A stretch of DNA of 40,165 nucleotides from a bacterium (GTDB taxonomy: Bacteria; Desulfobacterota; Deferrisomatia; Deferrisomatales; Deferrisomataceae), in contig JALUTY010000051.1 in the NCBI GenBank assembly GCA_027021615.1, forward strand, positions 1-40,165, in the 5' to 3' direction. Position numbers and translations under genes: made by a program. Position 1 is the stretch's first letter. Every line of letters begins with the position of its first letter. Under the pieces are notes generated by a model. It had not been told where the DNA came from, did not search any database, and saw nothing but the letters and a program-made list of their open reading frames with translations. Below, piece after piece: positions 30,097-38,979 of the stretch.

Positions 30097-32441
30097 GAGT
30101 GGTGGAGCATCTGGTCACAGCGATCCGCCGGGCCGGAAGGCACAACCCGGACGTGCAGGTGGCGCCGGCGTGCATCCTGTGGCCCGACAGGGACCGGCAG
30201 TGGGAGGCCGTGATCCCGCGGTTGCAAAGCGAGCTGCCGGAGCTCCTGGTGCTCGGCGAGTACGCGCCCGAGCGGCACACCGGGCCGGCCATCTGGCTCC
30301 GGTGCGTGCTGGCCGGTACGGTGGACGACGTGGCTCTGCCCGGGGACCGGGTGCCGATCCTGTACCTGCCCGGGGTGGGCCGGGCGGACCTGCGGGCCGT
30401 GGAGGAGTGCCCCGACCGGCTGAAGCCCCTGGCGGAGCTCCAGTACCGGGGCGTGATCTGGTCGCAGGTCAACGCCAAGGACTGGACGGTGCTCGCCTTC
30501 CTCAAGTCGGACCAGGGGGGCCTGGGGCTCGACGTGGCCCAGAACCAGGAGACGAAAAGCGCCTTGTTGCTGGCCCTGCCGCTCCTCCTCGACGAAGAGG
30601 TGGAGCGGCTCCGGGGCAAGCGCCTCGACGCGGACGACCTCAACACGCTCCTGACCGGGGGCGACCCCATCCGGGACCTGCTTCGGTGGCTCGACCAGGG
30701 CGACGAATTCCAGGCTGGGTGCGACGAGGCCAAGTGGAAGGCGCTGGTGTCGGTGTGCCGGTCGCAGCTCGGGTTCGATCCGCAAAACGAGGGGGTGCTG
30801 GCCGGTTCCGCAAAGCTGGCGGCTCGGCAGGGGCCGTGGCAGGCGGTGTGGGAGCGGTTCTGCGAGGCGCCCCGCCGGTACCCGAACCTTCCGGACCGGA
30901 TCCGCCAGTGCAAACCTCCGGCGTTCGATCTGTTTGCAAACTGCGACACGGCCGGCGGCTGGCCCCAGTGGAACGAAACCCAGGAACAAAGCCTCCGGGG
31001 AAGCCTAACCCTTCTGGAGCGCCTGCCCCCCCACGGGGCCCGCAAACGGCTTCGAGAGTTGGAGCGGCGGCACGGCGAGCGGCGCTCCCTGGTGTGGGCG
31101 GAGCTGGGAGAGACCCCGCTCGCGTGTTCGTTGGAGCACCTGGCCGCGCTGGCCGAACACACCGAGTCGGCCCTGGCAGGGGGCACGGCCGAGGATCTGG
31201 TGGCAGCTTTCCGTACCGGCGGATGGAAGGCGGACGATGCCGCGGTGCAGGCCCTGGCCTGCGCGACGGCGGCGCAGGACCGGGAGGCGGTGACCGCCGC
31301 GATCCGTGCGGTGTACGCGCCCTGGCTCGAGGACTCGGCCCGCTACCTTCAGCAGGTGGCGGCCCGGGACGGGTACCCCGGTGGGGATTTCCGTTCGTGC
31401 GGGCCGGTGGGGGGAGAAGACGGGGACTGCGTGCTCTTTGTGGACGGCCTGCGGTTCGACCTGGCCAGGCGGCTCGCGGCTCTTCTGGAACGGGCCGGGC
31501 TCGCGGTGGACGAGGAGCCGTTCTGGGCCGCACTGCCCACCGTGACCGCCACGGGCAAGCCGGCGGTCTCGCCCGTGGCCGACCGCATCCGGGGGGCGGA
31601 GGGCACCGCGGATTTCGAGCCGGTGGTGGACGAGACCGGCCAGTCTCTCAAGGGCGGATACCACCTGCGCAGGCTCCTGACCGAGGCCGGGTGGACCGTG
31701 TTGGGCCCCGGGGAGAACGGCGACGGCCGGGGCCGTGCGTGGTGCGAGTTCGGCGACATCGACCACGAGGGCCACGACAAGGGCTGGAAAATGGTGCGCC
31801 ACTTGGACGGGCTGCTCGGGGAGGTCCGGGAGAAGGTCGAAGGCCTGCTGGCGTCCGGGTGGAGACGGGTGCGGGTGGTGACGGACCACGGCTGGCTGCT
31901 CCTGCCCGGGGGCCTTCCAAAGACGGAGCTCGCGAGCGGTCTGACCGAGCACAAGTGGGGCCGGTGCGCCAGCCTCAAGCCCGGCGCGTCCACGGACGAG
32001 CGGCTCTACCCCTGGCACTGGGACCCCACCCAGCACGTGGCCCTGGCCGACGGCATCGGGTGCTACCGGACCGGGCTGGAGTACGCCCACGGCGGCCTGA
32101 GCCTCCAAGAGTGTTGCCTGCTCCGGCTCACGGTATCTGCCGGCGCGGGCGGGGGTGCCTCGGCGGCCGTGGAGGTGACTGATGTGGTGTGGAAGGGCCT
32201 CCGGTGCAAGGTGGCGGTGGATGGGGAGTTCGCAGGGCTCCGGCTCGACGTTCGAACCCATGCGGGTGATCCCGGGGCGAGCGTCGCTCTCAGCATCAAG
32301 CCGATCGGCGAGCACGGCACCGCCTCGGTGGTCGTGGAGGACGAGGCCTTGGAAGGGAGACAGGCGTTCGTGGTGCTCCTGGACGAGAGGGGATGTCTGA
32401 TCGCCCAGGTGCCCACGGTGATCGGCGGGGAGGCGCGGTGA
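30093..32441 (+). CDS. pglZ: BREX phosphatase-like protein PglZ
   Basis: A 782-residue PglZ with an alkaline-phosphatase-like domain, the signature protein of BREX. LFVDGLRFDLARRL near residue 448 holds the first metal/nucleophile region, ATGKPAVSPVADR follows, and VRVVTDHGWLLLPGG near 595 has the conserved DHG. The first 400 residues are the helical N-terminal part of type 1 PglZ. ATG 30093 overlaps the stop of the NYN stump (ATGA), with no independent Shine-Dalgarno close by other than GGGAG about 9 bases upstream. Its TGA overlaps the brxL ATG. The gene lies 7.4 kb from pglX, whereas the two are adjacent in compact BREX loci. Confidence 0.95.
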   Translation: MRVVEHLVTAIRRAGRHNPDVQVAPACILWPDRDRQWEAVIPRLQSELPELLVLGEYAPERHTGPAIWLRCVLAGTVDDVALPGDRVPILYLPGVGRADLRAVEECPDRLKPLAELQYRGVIWSQVNAKDWTVLAFLKSDQGGLGLDVAQNQETKSALLLALPLLLDEEVERLRGKRLDADDLNTLLTGGDPIRDLLRWLDQGDEFQAGCDEAKWKALVSVCRSQLGFDPQNEGVLAGSAKLAARQGPWQAVWERFCEAPRRYPNLPDRIRQCKPPAFDLFANCDTAGGWPQWNETQEQSLRGSLTLLERLPPHGARKRLRELERRHGERRSLVWAELGETPLACSLEHLAALAEHTESALAGGTAEDLVAAFRTGGWKADDAAVQALACATAAQDREAVTAAIRAVYAPWLEDSARYLQQVAARDGYPGGDFRSCGPVGGEDGDCVLFVDGLRFDLARRLAALLERAGLAVDEEPFWAALPTVTATGKPAVSPVADRIRGAEGTADFEPVVDETGQSLKGGYHLRRLLTEAGWTVLGPGENGDGRGRAWCEFGDIDHEGHDKGWKMVRHLDGLLGEVREKVEGLLASGWRRVRVVTDHGWLLLPGGLPKTELASGLTEHKWGRCASLKPGASTDERLYPWHWDPTQHVALADGIGCYRTGLEYAHGGLSLQECCLLRLTVSAGAGGGASAAVEVTDVVWKGLRCKVAVDGEFAGLRLDVRTHAGDPGASVALSIKPIGEHGTASVVVEDEALEGRQAFVVLLDERGCLIAQVPTVIGGEAR

Positions 32442-34483
32442 TGGAGCTCGACCATCTGGACCGCAAGGCGGCGTCGGTGCTCGACGGATACCTGGTGCGC
32501 AAGGACCTGGTGCGCGCGTTCAGCCGGCAGTTCCCGGTGCCTACCTACGTGGTGGAGTTCATGCTCGGCCGGTACTGCGCCAGCACCGACCCGGACGAGA
32601 TCGAGGAGGGGCTGGAGATCGTCCAGCGGCAACTGGCCGAGCGCACCGTGAAGGCGGGCGAGGAGGAGCTCTTCAAGTCGCGGGCCCGGGAGCGCGGGCG
32701 GGTCAAGATCATCGACGTGGTCTCCGCGCGGCTGGACGCGAAAACCGACTCGTACCTGGCCACCATCCCGAGCCTCAGGCTCACGGACGTGCGGATCGAG
32801 GACGAGCTGGTCCGGCGGCACGAGCGGATGCTGACCGGCGGATTCTACGCCGAGATCACGTTGTGCTACGACGCGATCATCGCCCAGGAGAGAAACGGCC
32901 GGCCGTTCGGCGTGGAGGCGCTTCGGGAGATCCAGCTCTCCAAGCGGGACGTGCTCGAGACCCTGGCCGAGGCCCGGGAGGCGTTCACCACGGAGGAGTG
33001 GAAGGACTTCCTGCTGCGCTCCATCGGCATCGAGCCCGCAGGGCTGACTGAGCGACAGAAGAACGCGTTCCTCCTGCGCATGGTCCCCTTCGTGGAAAGA
33101 AACTACAACCTGGTGGAGCTGGGGCCCCGGGGCACCGGCAAGAGCCACTTGTTCCAGCAGGTGTCGCCCTACGCCCACCTGATCTCGGGGGGCAAGGCCA
33201 CCGTGGCCCGGATGTTCGTGAACAACGCCACGGGCCAGCGGGGCCTGGTGTGCCAGTACGACGTGGTGTGCTTCGACGAGGTATCGGGCATCTCGTTCGA
33301 TCAGAAGGACGGGGTGAACATCCTCAAGGGCTACATGGAGTCGGGGGAGTTCAGCCGGGGCCGCGAGAGCATCCGGGCCGACGGGAGCATCGTGCTGGTG
33401 GGGAACTTCGACGTGGACGTGGAGCACCAGCAGCGGATCGGGCACCTGTTCGGCCCCCTGCCGCCGGAGATGCGAAACGACACCGCGTTCATGGACCGGA
33501 TCCACGCCTACCTGCCGGGGTGGGACGTGCCCAAGATCGGGCGGGAGCTGCTGACCGACCACTTCGGCCTGGTGAGCGACTTTCTGTCGGAGTGCTGGAG
33601 CCAACTGCGCAGGCAGAGCCGCGTGGGCGTGCTGCAGAACCGGGTGTTCTACGGCGGCGCCCTCTCGGGACGCGACACGAACGCGGTGAACAAGACCGCG
33701 AGCGGGCTCCTGAAGCTCCTGCACCCGGGCGGCGGCGAGGTTCCGGACGACGAGCTGGAGTGGGCCGTGCGGATCGCCATGGAAGCTCGACGCCGGGTCA
33801 AGGAGCAGCAGAAGCGCATCGGCGCGGCCGAGTTCCGGAACACCCACTTCAGCTACGTGATGGGGGCCGACGGGGTGGAGAAGTTCGTCTCGACCCCGGA
33901 GCTCCAGAACGAGAACCGTATCGGCGCAGACCCGCTGGAGCCGGGTCAGGTGTGGACCATCTCGCCCGGCGGGGAAGGGGAGCACCCGGGGCTGTTCCGG
34001 ATTGAGGTGAACGAGGGGCCCGGCTCCGGGGTGAAGATCCTGAACAAGCCGGTGCCGCCCCCGTTCCGGGAGAGCACGGGCTATGCCGAGCAGAACCTAT
34101 ACGCCCGCGCCCTGCAGTTGGTGGGCGACAAGGACCCCCGACACCATGAGTTCACCGTGCAGCTCCGGGCCTTTGACGCGGCCAAGACCGGGGCCAAGAC
34201 CGGCGTGGCCGCCCTGATCGCCCTGTGCACCGCCCTGCTGAAGAAGAGCGTGCGCGGCGGGCTGGTGATCGTGGGCGAGGTGAACCTGGGCGGCTCCATC
34301 GAGCCCGTGCACAACGCCGTGACCATGGCCGAGATCGCCCTGGAGAAAGGCGCCACGGCCCTCCTCATGCCGGTGGCCTGCCGGCGGCAACTGTTCGATC
34401 TGTCGGACGACATGGCCACCAGGATCGACATCCAGTTCTACTCGGACGCCCGGGATGCGCTGCTGAAGGCGATCGCGGAGTAG
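32441..34483 (+). CDS. brxL: BREX Lon-like AAA+ protein BrxL
   Basis: A 680-residue BrxL, an AAA+ ring protein that binds DNA and is needed for defence but not for methylation in type 1 BREX. Walker A is GPRGTGKSH near residues 228-236; Walker B is VVCFDEVSG near 275-283. The C-terminal 100 residues are a Lon-protease-like domain, but where Lon has GPSAG this protein has GAKTG, and the Lys of the dyad is also missing, so proteolysis is unlikely. ATG 32441 overlaps the pglZ stop by one base (TGATG). Length is typical. A relic of a different BrxL lies at 36505-36801. Confidence 0.94.
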   Translation: MELDHLDRKAASVLDGYLVRKDLVRAFSRQFPVPTYVVEFMLGRYCASTDPDEIEEGLEIVQRQLAERTVKAGEEELFKSRARERGRVKIIDVVSARLDAKTDSYLATIPSLRLTDVRIEDELVRRHERMLTGGFYAEITLCYDAIIAQERNGRPFGVEALREIQLSKRDVLETLAEAREAFTTEEWKDFLLRSIGIEPAGLTERQKNAFLLRMVPFVERNYNLVELGPRGTGKSHLFQQVSPYAHLISGGKATVARMFVNNATGQRGLVCQYDVVCFDEVSGISFDQKDGVNILKGYMESGEFSRGRESIRADGSIVLVGNFDVDVEHQQRIGHLFGPLPPEMRNDTAFMDRIHAYLPGWDVPKIGRELLTDHFGLVSDFLSECWSQLRRQSRVGVLQNRVFYGGALSGRDTNAVNKTASGLLKLLHPGGGEVPDDELEWAVRIAMEARRRVKEQQKRIGAAEFRNTHFSYVMGADGVEKFVSTPELQNENRIGADPLEPGQVWTISPGGEGEHPGLFRIEVNEGPGSGVKILNKPVPPPFRESTGYAEQNLYARALQLVGDKDPRHHEFTVQLRAFDAAKTGAKTGVAALIALCTALLKKSVRGGLVIVGEVNLGGSIEPVHNAVTMAEIALEKGATALLMPVACRRQLFDLSDDMATRIDIQFYSDARDALLKAIAE

Positions 34484-34527
34484 GGGGGAAGGATGGCGAC
34501 GCTAGCGCCCCGTCTGGAGGTGGTGTG

Positions 34528-35829
34528 ATGAAAGAAGGAGAAAGCCGTGCGGCAGCGACGGGGGTGAGCCGGATCGAAGCGCTCCATTACCGAAGCCTCC
34601 GGTACGTGGCCACCGAACTGCGGCCGTTCCAGCTTCTGGTGGGGCCCAACGCGAGCGGCAAGTCCACGTTCCTCGACGTGGTGGGCTTCCTGGGCGATCT
34701 CCTGCGAACCGACCTGGAAACCGCGGTGGGCGGCGACCCGAGACTCGAGATTCCCTTGAGGGCGCCCGACCCCAAACAGCTCACTTGGCTTCGCGGGCAG
34801 GACGCCTTCGAGCTCGCGGTGGAGCTCGTCATCCCGGCTGCGCTGTGTTCCAACGACTCCTATGCGCGCGTTCGCTACGAGGTGCGCATCGGCGTCTCGG
34901 ACACGCCGTGCATCCAGGTGGAAAACGTGTGGCTGCGGACCGGACGCGATCCTGTTCGGCAGGCCCGGCAGGTGTCTTTTTTCCCCGCACCGCTCAAACC
35001 CCCGGAGCGCATCGTGCGCAAACCGGGAACGCAGACCCCGAAGGGATGGCGGAAGATCGTGGCTCGGGGCGAGCCGGGCCGGGTGTACTTCCGGTCGGAA
35101 ACCACCAACTGGAACTCCCCGTTCGGGCTGAATCCGCAGAAGGCGGCACTGGCAACCGTGCCCGAGGAGAGGGATCGCTTTCCCGTGACGTTATGGCTGC
35201 GCGACGTACTCGCCTCCGGTGTGCGTCGCCTGGCGCTCTCGGGCGAGGCCATGCGCAGGCCGTGCCCGCCAACGCGCAAGAAGGGCTACCTCCCCGACGG
35301 GTCGAACCTTCCATACGTGGTGGACCGATTGGCCCGGACCGCCCCGGACCGGCTGAAGCGCTGGGTCGGTCATGTCAGGGAGGCCCTGCCCGATCTCGAG
35401 ACCATCACGACGGAGGAGCGGGAGGAGGACCGGCACCGGTACCTGGTGATCCGGTACCGGAGCGGGCTCGAAGCCCCTTCCTGGCTCGTGTCCGACGGAA
35501 CCCTGCGCATGCTCGCGCTCACGCTGCTGGCCTACACCGCTGACGTGGAGGGGGGCATCTACCTGGTGGAGGAGCCCGAGAACGGGGTCCATCCCCGCGC
35601 TGTGGAGACCGTGTTCCAGTCGCTTTCGTCCGTGTACGGGGCCCAGGTGCTCCTGGCGACCCACTCCCCCGTGATCCTGGGCATGGCGGACCCGGCGGAT
35701 CTGCTGTGTTTCGGAAGGAACGCCGAGGGCGCCACCGACGTGGTCCCGGGGCCCGAGCATCCGGGGCTCAGGCAGTGGAAGGGTGCGCTCGATCTCTCGA
35801 GCCTGTTCGCCGCGGGGGTGCTGGGATGA
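34528..35829 (+). CDS. AAA ATPase, pair 2, behind brxL
   Basis: A 433-residue AAA_15/AAA_21 ATPase. Residues 14-50 read RIEALHYRSLRYVATELRPF and then Walker A GPNASGKST (39-47). Walker B is GGIYLVEEPENGVHPRAVET with a doubled Glu, and VLLATHSPVIL supplies the switch His. The middle (about residues 90-290) is specific to the family. ATG 34528 has GGAGG eight bases upstream, 44 bases after the brxL stop, so it can be read from the BREX operon. It is coupled by ATGA to the next gene. It may belong to the type called MAD3 in methylation-associated defence loci; I recall that only vaguely. Confidence 0.88.
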   Translation: MKEGESRAAATGVSRIEALHYRSLRYVATELRPFQLLVGPNASGKSTFLDVVGFLGDLLRTDLETAVGGDPRLEIPLRAPDPKQLTWLRGQDAFELAVELVIPAALCSNDSYARVRYEVRIGVSDTPCIQVENVWLRTGRDPVRQARQVSFFPAPLKPPERIVRKPGTQTPKGWRKIVARGEPGRVYFRSETTNWNSPFGLNPQKAALATVPEERDRFPVTLWLRDVLASGVRRLALSGEAMRRPCPPTRKKGYLPDGSNLPYVVDRLARTAPDRLKRWVGHVREALPDLETITTEEREEDRHRYLVIRYRSGLEAPSWLVSDGTLRMLALTLLAYTADVEGGIYLVEEPENGVHPRAVETVFQSLSSVYGAQVLLATHSPVILGMADPADLLCFGRNAEGATDVVPGPEHPGLRQWKGALDLSSLFAAGVLG

Positions 35830-36446
35830 ACCCAGGTCTCGTCTGCGTGGTGGCCGACAAGAACATCGAGGCCGTGATCTCGACGTTGGTGCGCGAACGC
35901 AGGCGGTCCATCCGTCTCAGGGAGTTTTCGGTCGAAGTCCACGTTCACCCCTTGCGAGACCCCGGCTGCTACCGCGGAGGGCCGGAGTTCTTGCGCGGGC
36001 TGTTGGGGGACACTCCCGCGCGGGGCCTCTTGGTGTTCGATCAGGCGTGGGAAGGGAACCCCCACCCCAGCGCGGCGGACACCGAACGGGCCGTGCGCGA
36101 GCAGTTCGCCGCCCTGGGCATCGCCGACCGCGCCGAGGTGGTGGTGATCGAGCCCGAGATCGAAGCGTGGGTGTGGAGCCGGTCGCCCCACGTGGAGCGG
36201 GTGTTGGGCTGGGCAGGGGCCCGGCCGCCGCTGCGTGAGTGGCTGAAGATCCGGGGCCTGTGGCCTGAGGATCGTGCAAAGCCGGCGGACCCGAAGGCGG
36301 CCGTGGAAGACGCATTGCGGGAAAAGCGCATCCCCCGGTCTTCGGCTCTCTACCGAGAACTGGCCGAGAAGGTCACCCTGCGGGGCTGCCAGGATGCCGC
36401 CTTCGGGCGGCTGTGCGATGTGCTCCGGCGCTGGTTCCAGGCCTGA
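35826..36446 (+). CDS. TOPRIM-like partner, pair 2
   Basis: A 206-residue protein starting in ATGA overlap with the ATPase. VCVVADKNIEAVISTLV carries the Glu (residue 15) expected in the first TOPRIM strand. LLVFDQAWEGNPHPS has Asp72, and VVIEPEIEAWVWSRSP matches the helix-capping segment of DUF4276-like partners. It differs throughout from the partner at 27524, so the two pairs are not recent duplicates. VHPLRDPGC is another distinctive motif. It is likely the effector or sensor of an ATPase-controlled two-gene defence unit; which one is unresolved (a MAD4-like protein is one candidate from memory). Confidence 0.72.
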   Translation: MNPGLVCVVADKNIEAVISTLVRERRRSIRLREFSVEVHVHPLRDPGCYRGGPEFLRGLLGDTPARGLLVFDQAWEGNPHPSAADTERAVREQFAALGIADRAEVVVIEPEIEAWVWSRSPHVERVLGWAGARPPLREWLKIRGLWPEDRAKPADPKAAVEDALREKRIPRSSALYRELAEKVTLRGCQDAAFGRLCDVLRRWFQA

Positions 36447-36504
36447 CTGTCAAGGTGGGGGTGCCCATTCAAAACGAGGCGTCCCTGCGAGCCATGACAG
36501 ACTC

Positions 36505-36801
36505 ATGACAGGAATCGGTGTGGCGTTCTTCGTGGCCGTCTACTCGGTGCTGCGCAAAGCCTCGGCCCAGCCGGGGCTCCTGGTCCTCGGGGGCCTGAGC
36601 ATCCAGGGCAACATCAAGCCCGTACGGTCGCTGATGGACCAGCTGCAGGTCGCCATGGACAACGGCGCCAAGCTCGCCCTCCTCCCCATCGAGAACGAGC
36701 GCAGCTTCTCAGACGTCTCCGCCGAGGTGCTCGAGAACGTGGACCCGGTGTTCTACGGCGACCTGCGCCAGACGGCGTTCAAGGCGCTGAGGTTGACGTA
36801 A
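36505..36801 (+). pseudogene. Relic of a second brxL (C-terminal Lon-like domain)
   Basis: About 98 codons encode only the C-terminal domain of a BrxL: GVAFFVAVYSVLRKASAQPG, then LSIQGNIKPVRSLMDQLQVA, and ENVDPVFYGDLRQTAFKALR at the end. The IQGN-KP and DPxFYGD motifs are those of standard type 1 BrxL and differ from the intact BrxL at 32441, whose domain aligns but has GGSIEPV and FYSDARDALL instead. The AAA+ part is missing and no ribosome binding site is obvious, so the relic is probably not expressed. It marks an earlier BREX copy or a replacement. The 87 bases after its stop hold nothing I recognise. Confidence 0.82.
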
Positions 36802-36888
36802 CGCCGGATCCGGTCCGACCCGCTGGCGTCGCTCGCTGGCCGTCTTCCTCCACGCCTTCGCGCGGACGCCGGCGGTGGGAGAACCCTT

Positions 36889-37833
36889 TTGGATTACGGA
36901 GCGTTCTACCACTTGGAGGAGTACCTGTTCTCCGAGGTGCATACCCGGTTTCACCGGGACCGCCGGCTGGGTGCGTTCGACTTCTTCTGCATCGTCGTCT
37001 GGAAAGCGAACCGGGCCAAGTCGAAGGTGGCGAAAAAGCTGCTCTCCCGGGGCCACGCGTCCCTGGACGCGGCCGTGGCGGAGCTGACCGGCCGGATCGC
37101 GGCGGCCCCGGACGCGAAGGCGCGGCTCCGGGTCCTGGTGGTGGACTGGGGTTTTCGGATGCCCGTGGCCACAGCGATCCTGGCGGTGCTGTACCCGGAC
37201 GCGTTCACGATCTGCGACGCGCGGGTGGCGCAGGTGGTCGGTACCCGGGTCCCCGAGATGTACGGGAACTTCGACACCCTGTGGCAGCGCTACCAGGAGT
37301 TCCAGGCCCGGGTGGAGCGGTCCGCGCCGGAGGGGCTGTCGCTCCGGGACAAGGACCGGTACCTGTGGGGCAAGTCGTTCCGGGACGGGCTGGTGACGGA
37401 CCTGAGAGCCTGGCAGGCACCGCTCGACGGCACGGCCCCGGACGCGTTCTCGGCCCGGATCGGCGGGTTCACCGGCCCGAACTGGGAGGTGGTGTGGCGG
37501 GGCGGCGTGCTTCGGTACCGGAGGCATTGGGGCAACCTGGACGACGGCGAAGTCCATGAGGTGTGCCCGACCCCGGAGGCGTGGCGCCGGTTCTGGCAGG
37601 GCTGCGACGAGATCGGCGTATGGCGGTGGGACGCGCGGTACGACAACCTGCTGGTGCTCGACGGCATCCAGTGGGAGCTGGAGATGCGCGTGGGCGCGCG
37701 GGCCGTGCGCTCGTCCGGCAGCAACGCCTACCCGCACCCGGTGCCGGGTGCGGACCCCATGGAAAGGACGCCCGCGTTCCGGAGGTTCTTGGCGCTCGTG
37801 CGGGAGTTGTTGGACGGATTGGAGTTCGGGTAG
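36889..37833 (+). CDS. Two-part protein of unknown function
   Basis: A 314-residue protein starting at TTG 36889, with GGGAG 11 bases upstream. I do not recognise a named family. Residues 1-110 are helical (YHLEEYLFSEVHTRFHRDRR; FRMPVATAILAVLYPDAFTI) and resemble a helical DNA-glycosylase-like or restriction-associated fold. Residues 185-300 form a separate domain ending in LVLDGIQWELEMRVGARAVR and SSGSNAYPHP. The SSGSNAYP block, with a Trp/Asp-rich lead, recurs at the ends of various bacterial proteins, but its function is unknown to me. It belongs to the downstream accessory cargo, with normal high GC. Confidence 0.7.
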   Translation: MDYGAFYHLEEYLFSEVHTRFHRDRRLGAFDFFCIVVWKANRAKSKVAKKLLSRGHASLDAAVAELTGRIAAAPDAKARLRVLVVDWGFRMPVATAILAVLYPDAFTICDARVAQVVGTRVPEMYGNFDTLWQRYQEFQARVERSAPEGLSLRDKDRYLWGKSFRDGLVTDLRAWQAPLDGTAPDAFSARIGGFTGPNWEVVWRGGVLRYRRHWGNLDDGEVHEVCPTPEAWRRFWQGCDEIGVWRWDARYDNLLVLDGIQWELEMRVGARAVRSSGSNAYPHPVPGADPMERTPAFRRFLALVRELLDGLEFG

Positions 37834-37866
37834 AGAGCCGGATATGTCGAAGATGCGAGACCTGAC

Positions 37867-38625
37867 GTGGATCTGAGACAGGCCTTTGAGGCGTGGCGGC
37901 AGCGCAGCGGAGGGGACGGCTGGGGGCTGGCATGGTACCTCGCGGCGGAGTTCTGCGAGCGTTTCTATTGTTCACACGGGATCGTCCCCCACGTCATCAT
38001 GAGGGAGGGGCTCGGCTACTACGGCATCCAACTCGACCGACTCCCCTGCGCCGTTCATGGTGCCCCCTGTCATCGCAATCCGACGACCATCGGCCGCTTC
38101 ACGATGGCGGGGAATGTCGAGAACTGGATCACGGGGTCTGCCGGTGACCACGGGCTCAAGACCGGAGACCGGGCCGCGAAGGGCGAGCCGGTGGCCCCGA
38201 TGCTTGCCGAGGCCGTTCGGCACCTCGGTCTCTCCCCTTACCCCGAGAAGTCCCACATCCACTGTCGCCATCACCGTTGGGGAGGCTCCTATGTCCTCCT
38301 GTTCCGCTTGGCTGCCTTCGTCGCGTTGAATCACGAGCACAGTGCCCGGGTGTGGAACCACCCCTATTTGCTCGAACGTGAATGCCGCCCTTTGGACCCT
38401 GCCGCAGACCAACGGGAACACCCGGGTTATTTCTCGATTTGTTCCGACAAAGGGCGAAAGGTGCTGCTGCGAGGCGACGGGCAGGTTTTGCAACCCGCGG
38501 GCGCCGACTCGCTGTGGGAACGCTACATGAGGGGAGAGTCGGCGGGGGATCTTTATCGTTGGACGCTCACTGAACTCGCTTTGGGGGAACCTCAAACGGG
38601 ACCGATGGGGATCGGCATTGGGTAG
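37867..38625 (+). CDS. Unknown protein in the accessory cargo
   Basis: A 252-residue protein from GTG 37867, 33 bases after the previous stop; the start has no good ribosome binding site and is uncertain. There is no recognisable domain. Distinctive parts are GLGYYGIQLDRLPC, RFTMAGNVENWITGSAGDHG and SHIHCRHHRWGGSYVLLFRL, the last rich in His and Cys and possibly metal-binding. It may be co-transcribed with the gene before it. Codon use matches its neighbours. Restriction or defence roles are plausible only by location. Confidence 0.65.
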   Translation: MDLRQAFEAWRQRSGGDGWGLAWYLAAEFCERFYCSHGIVPHVIMREGLGYYGIQLDRLPCAVHGAPCHRNPTTIGRFTMAGNVENWITGSAGDHGLKTGDRAAKGEPVAPMLAEAVRHLGLSPYPEKSHIHCRHHRWGGSYVLLFRLAAFVALNHEHSARVWNHPYLLERECRPLDPAADQREHPGYFSICSDKGRKVLLRGDGQVLQPAGADSLWERYMRGESAGDLYRWTLTELALGEPQTGPMGIGIG

Positions 38626-38670
38626 CGCTTCGTAAGGGGCGCGCGATCCGGCCATAGAAAGGGGTGTCGC

Positions 38671-38900
38671 ATGGGGTTTCGTTTCTGGCGGCGGGTGAAG
38701 ATCGCGCCGGGGCTCTCATTGAACCTGAGCAAGTCGGGCGGTTCGCTTTCGTTCGGGCCACGGCTCCTCAATGCCCTCGGTACGAACGCGCCTTGGTCTA
38801 CGAGGACCTTGGCCACCGTCGGCGGGCCCGCAGTGAACTCGAGAAACTCTACGTGGAAGACCGCCGGTACGAAGACGTGACGGAACGGCTGGGGCTATGA
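38671..38900 (+). pseudogene. Broken DUF4236-TPR gene
   Basis: The start is a normal DUF4236 N-terminus, MGFRFWRRVKIAPGLSLNLS followed by KSGGSLSFGP, with AAAGGGG before ATG 38671. After about 30 codons the frame becomes meaningless. In the +1 frame, however, 38781-38900 encodes RYERALVYEDLGHRRRARSE and then LEKLYVEDRRYEDVTERLGL, a TPR-like end that DUF4236 proteins often carry. An internal deletion plus frameshift therefore joined the two ends of one gene. Translation as read would give 69 residues with a nonsense tail. Confidence 0.75.
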
Positions 38901-38979
38901 CGGGCGGAACGGATCCAAACGGTGGAACGGAGCAACGGGGGGACCAAGCATATGGAGAGCGAGAGGAGGGCAGTTCCAG

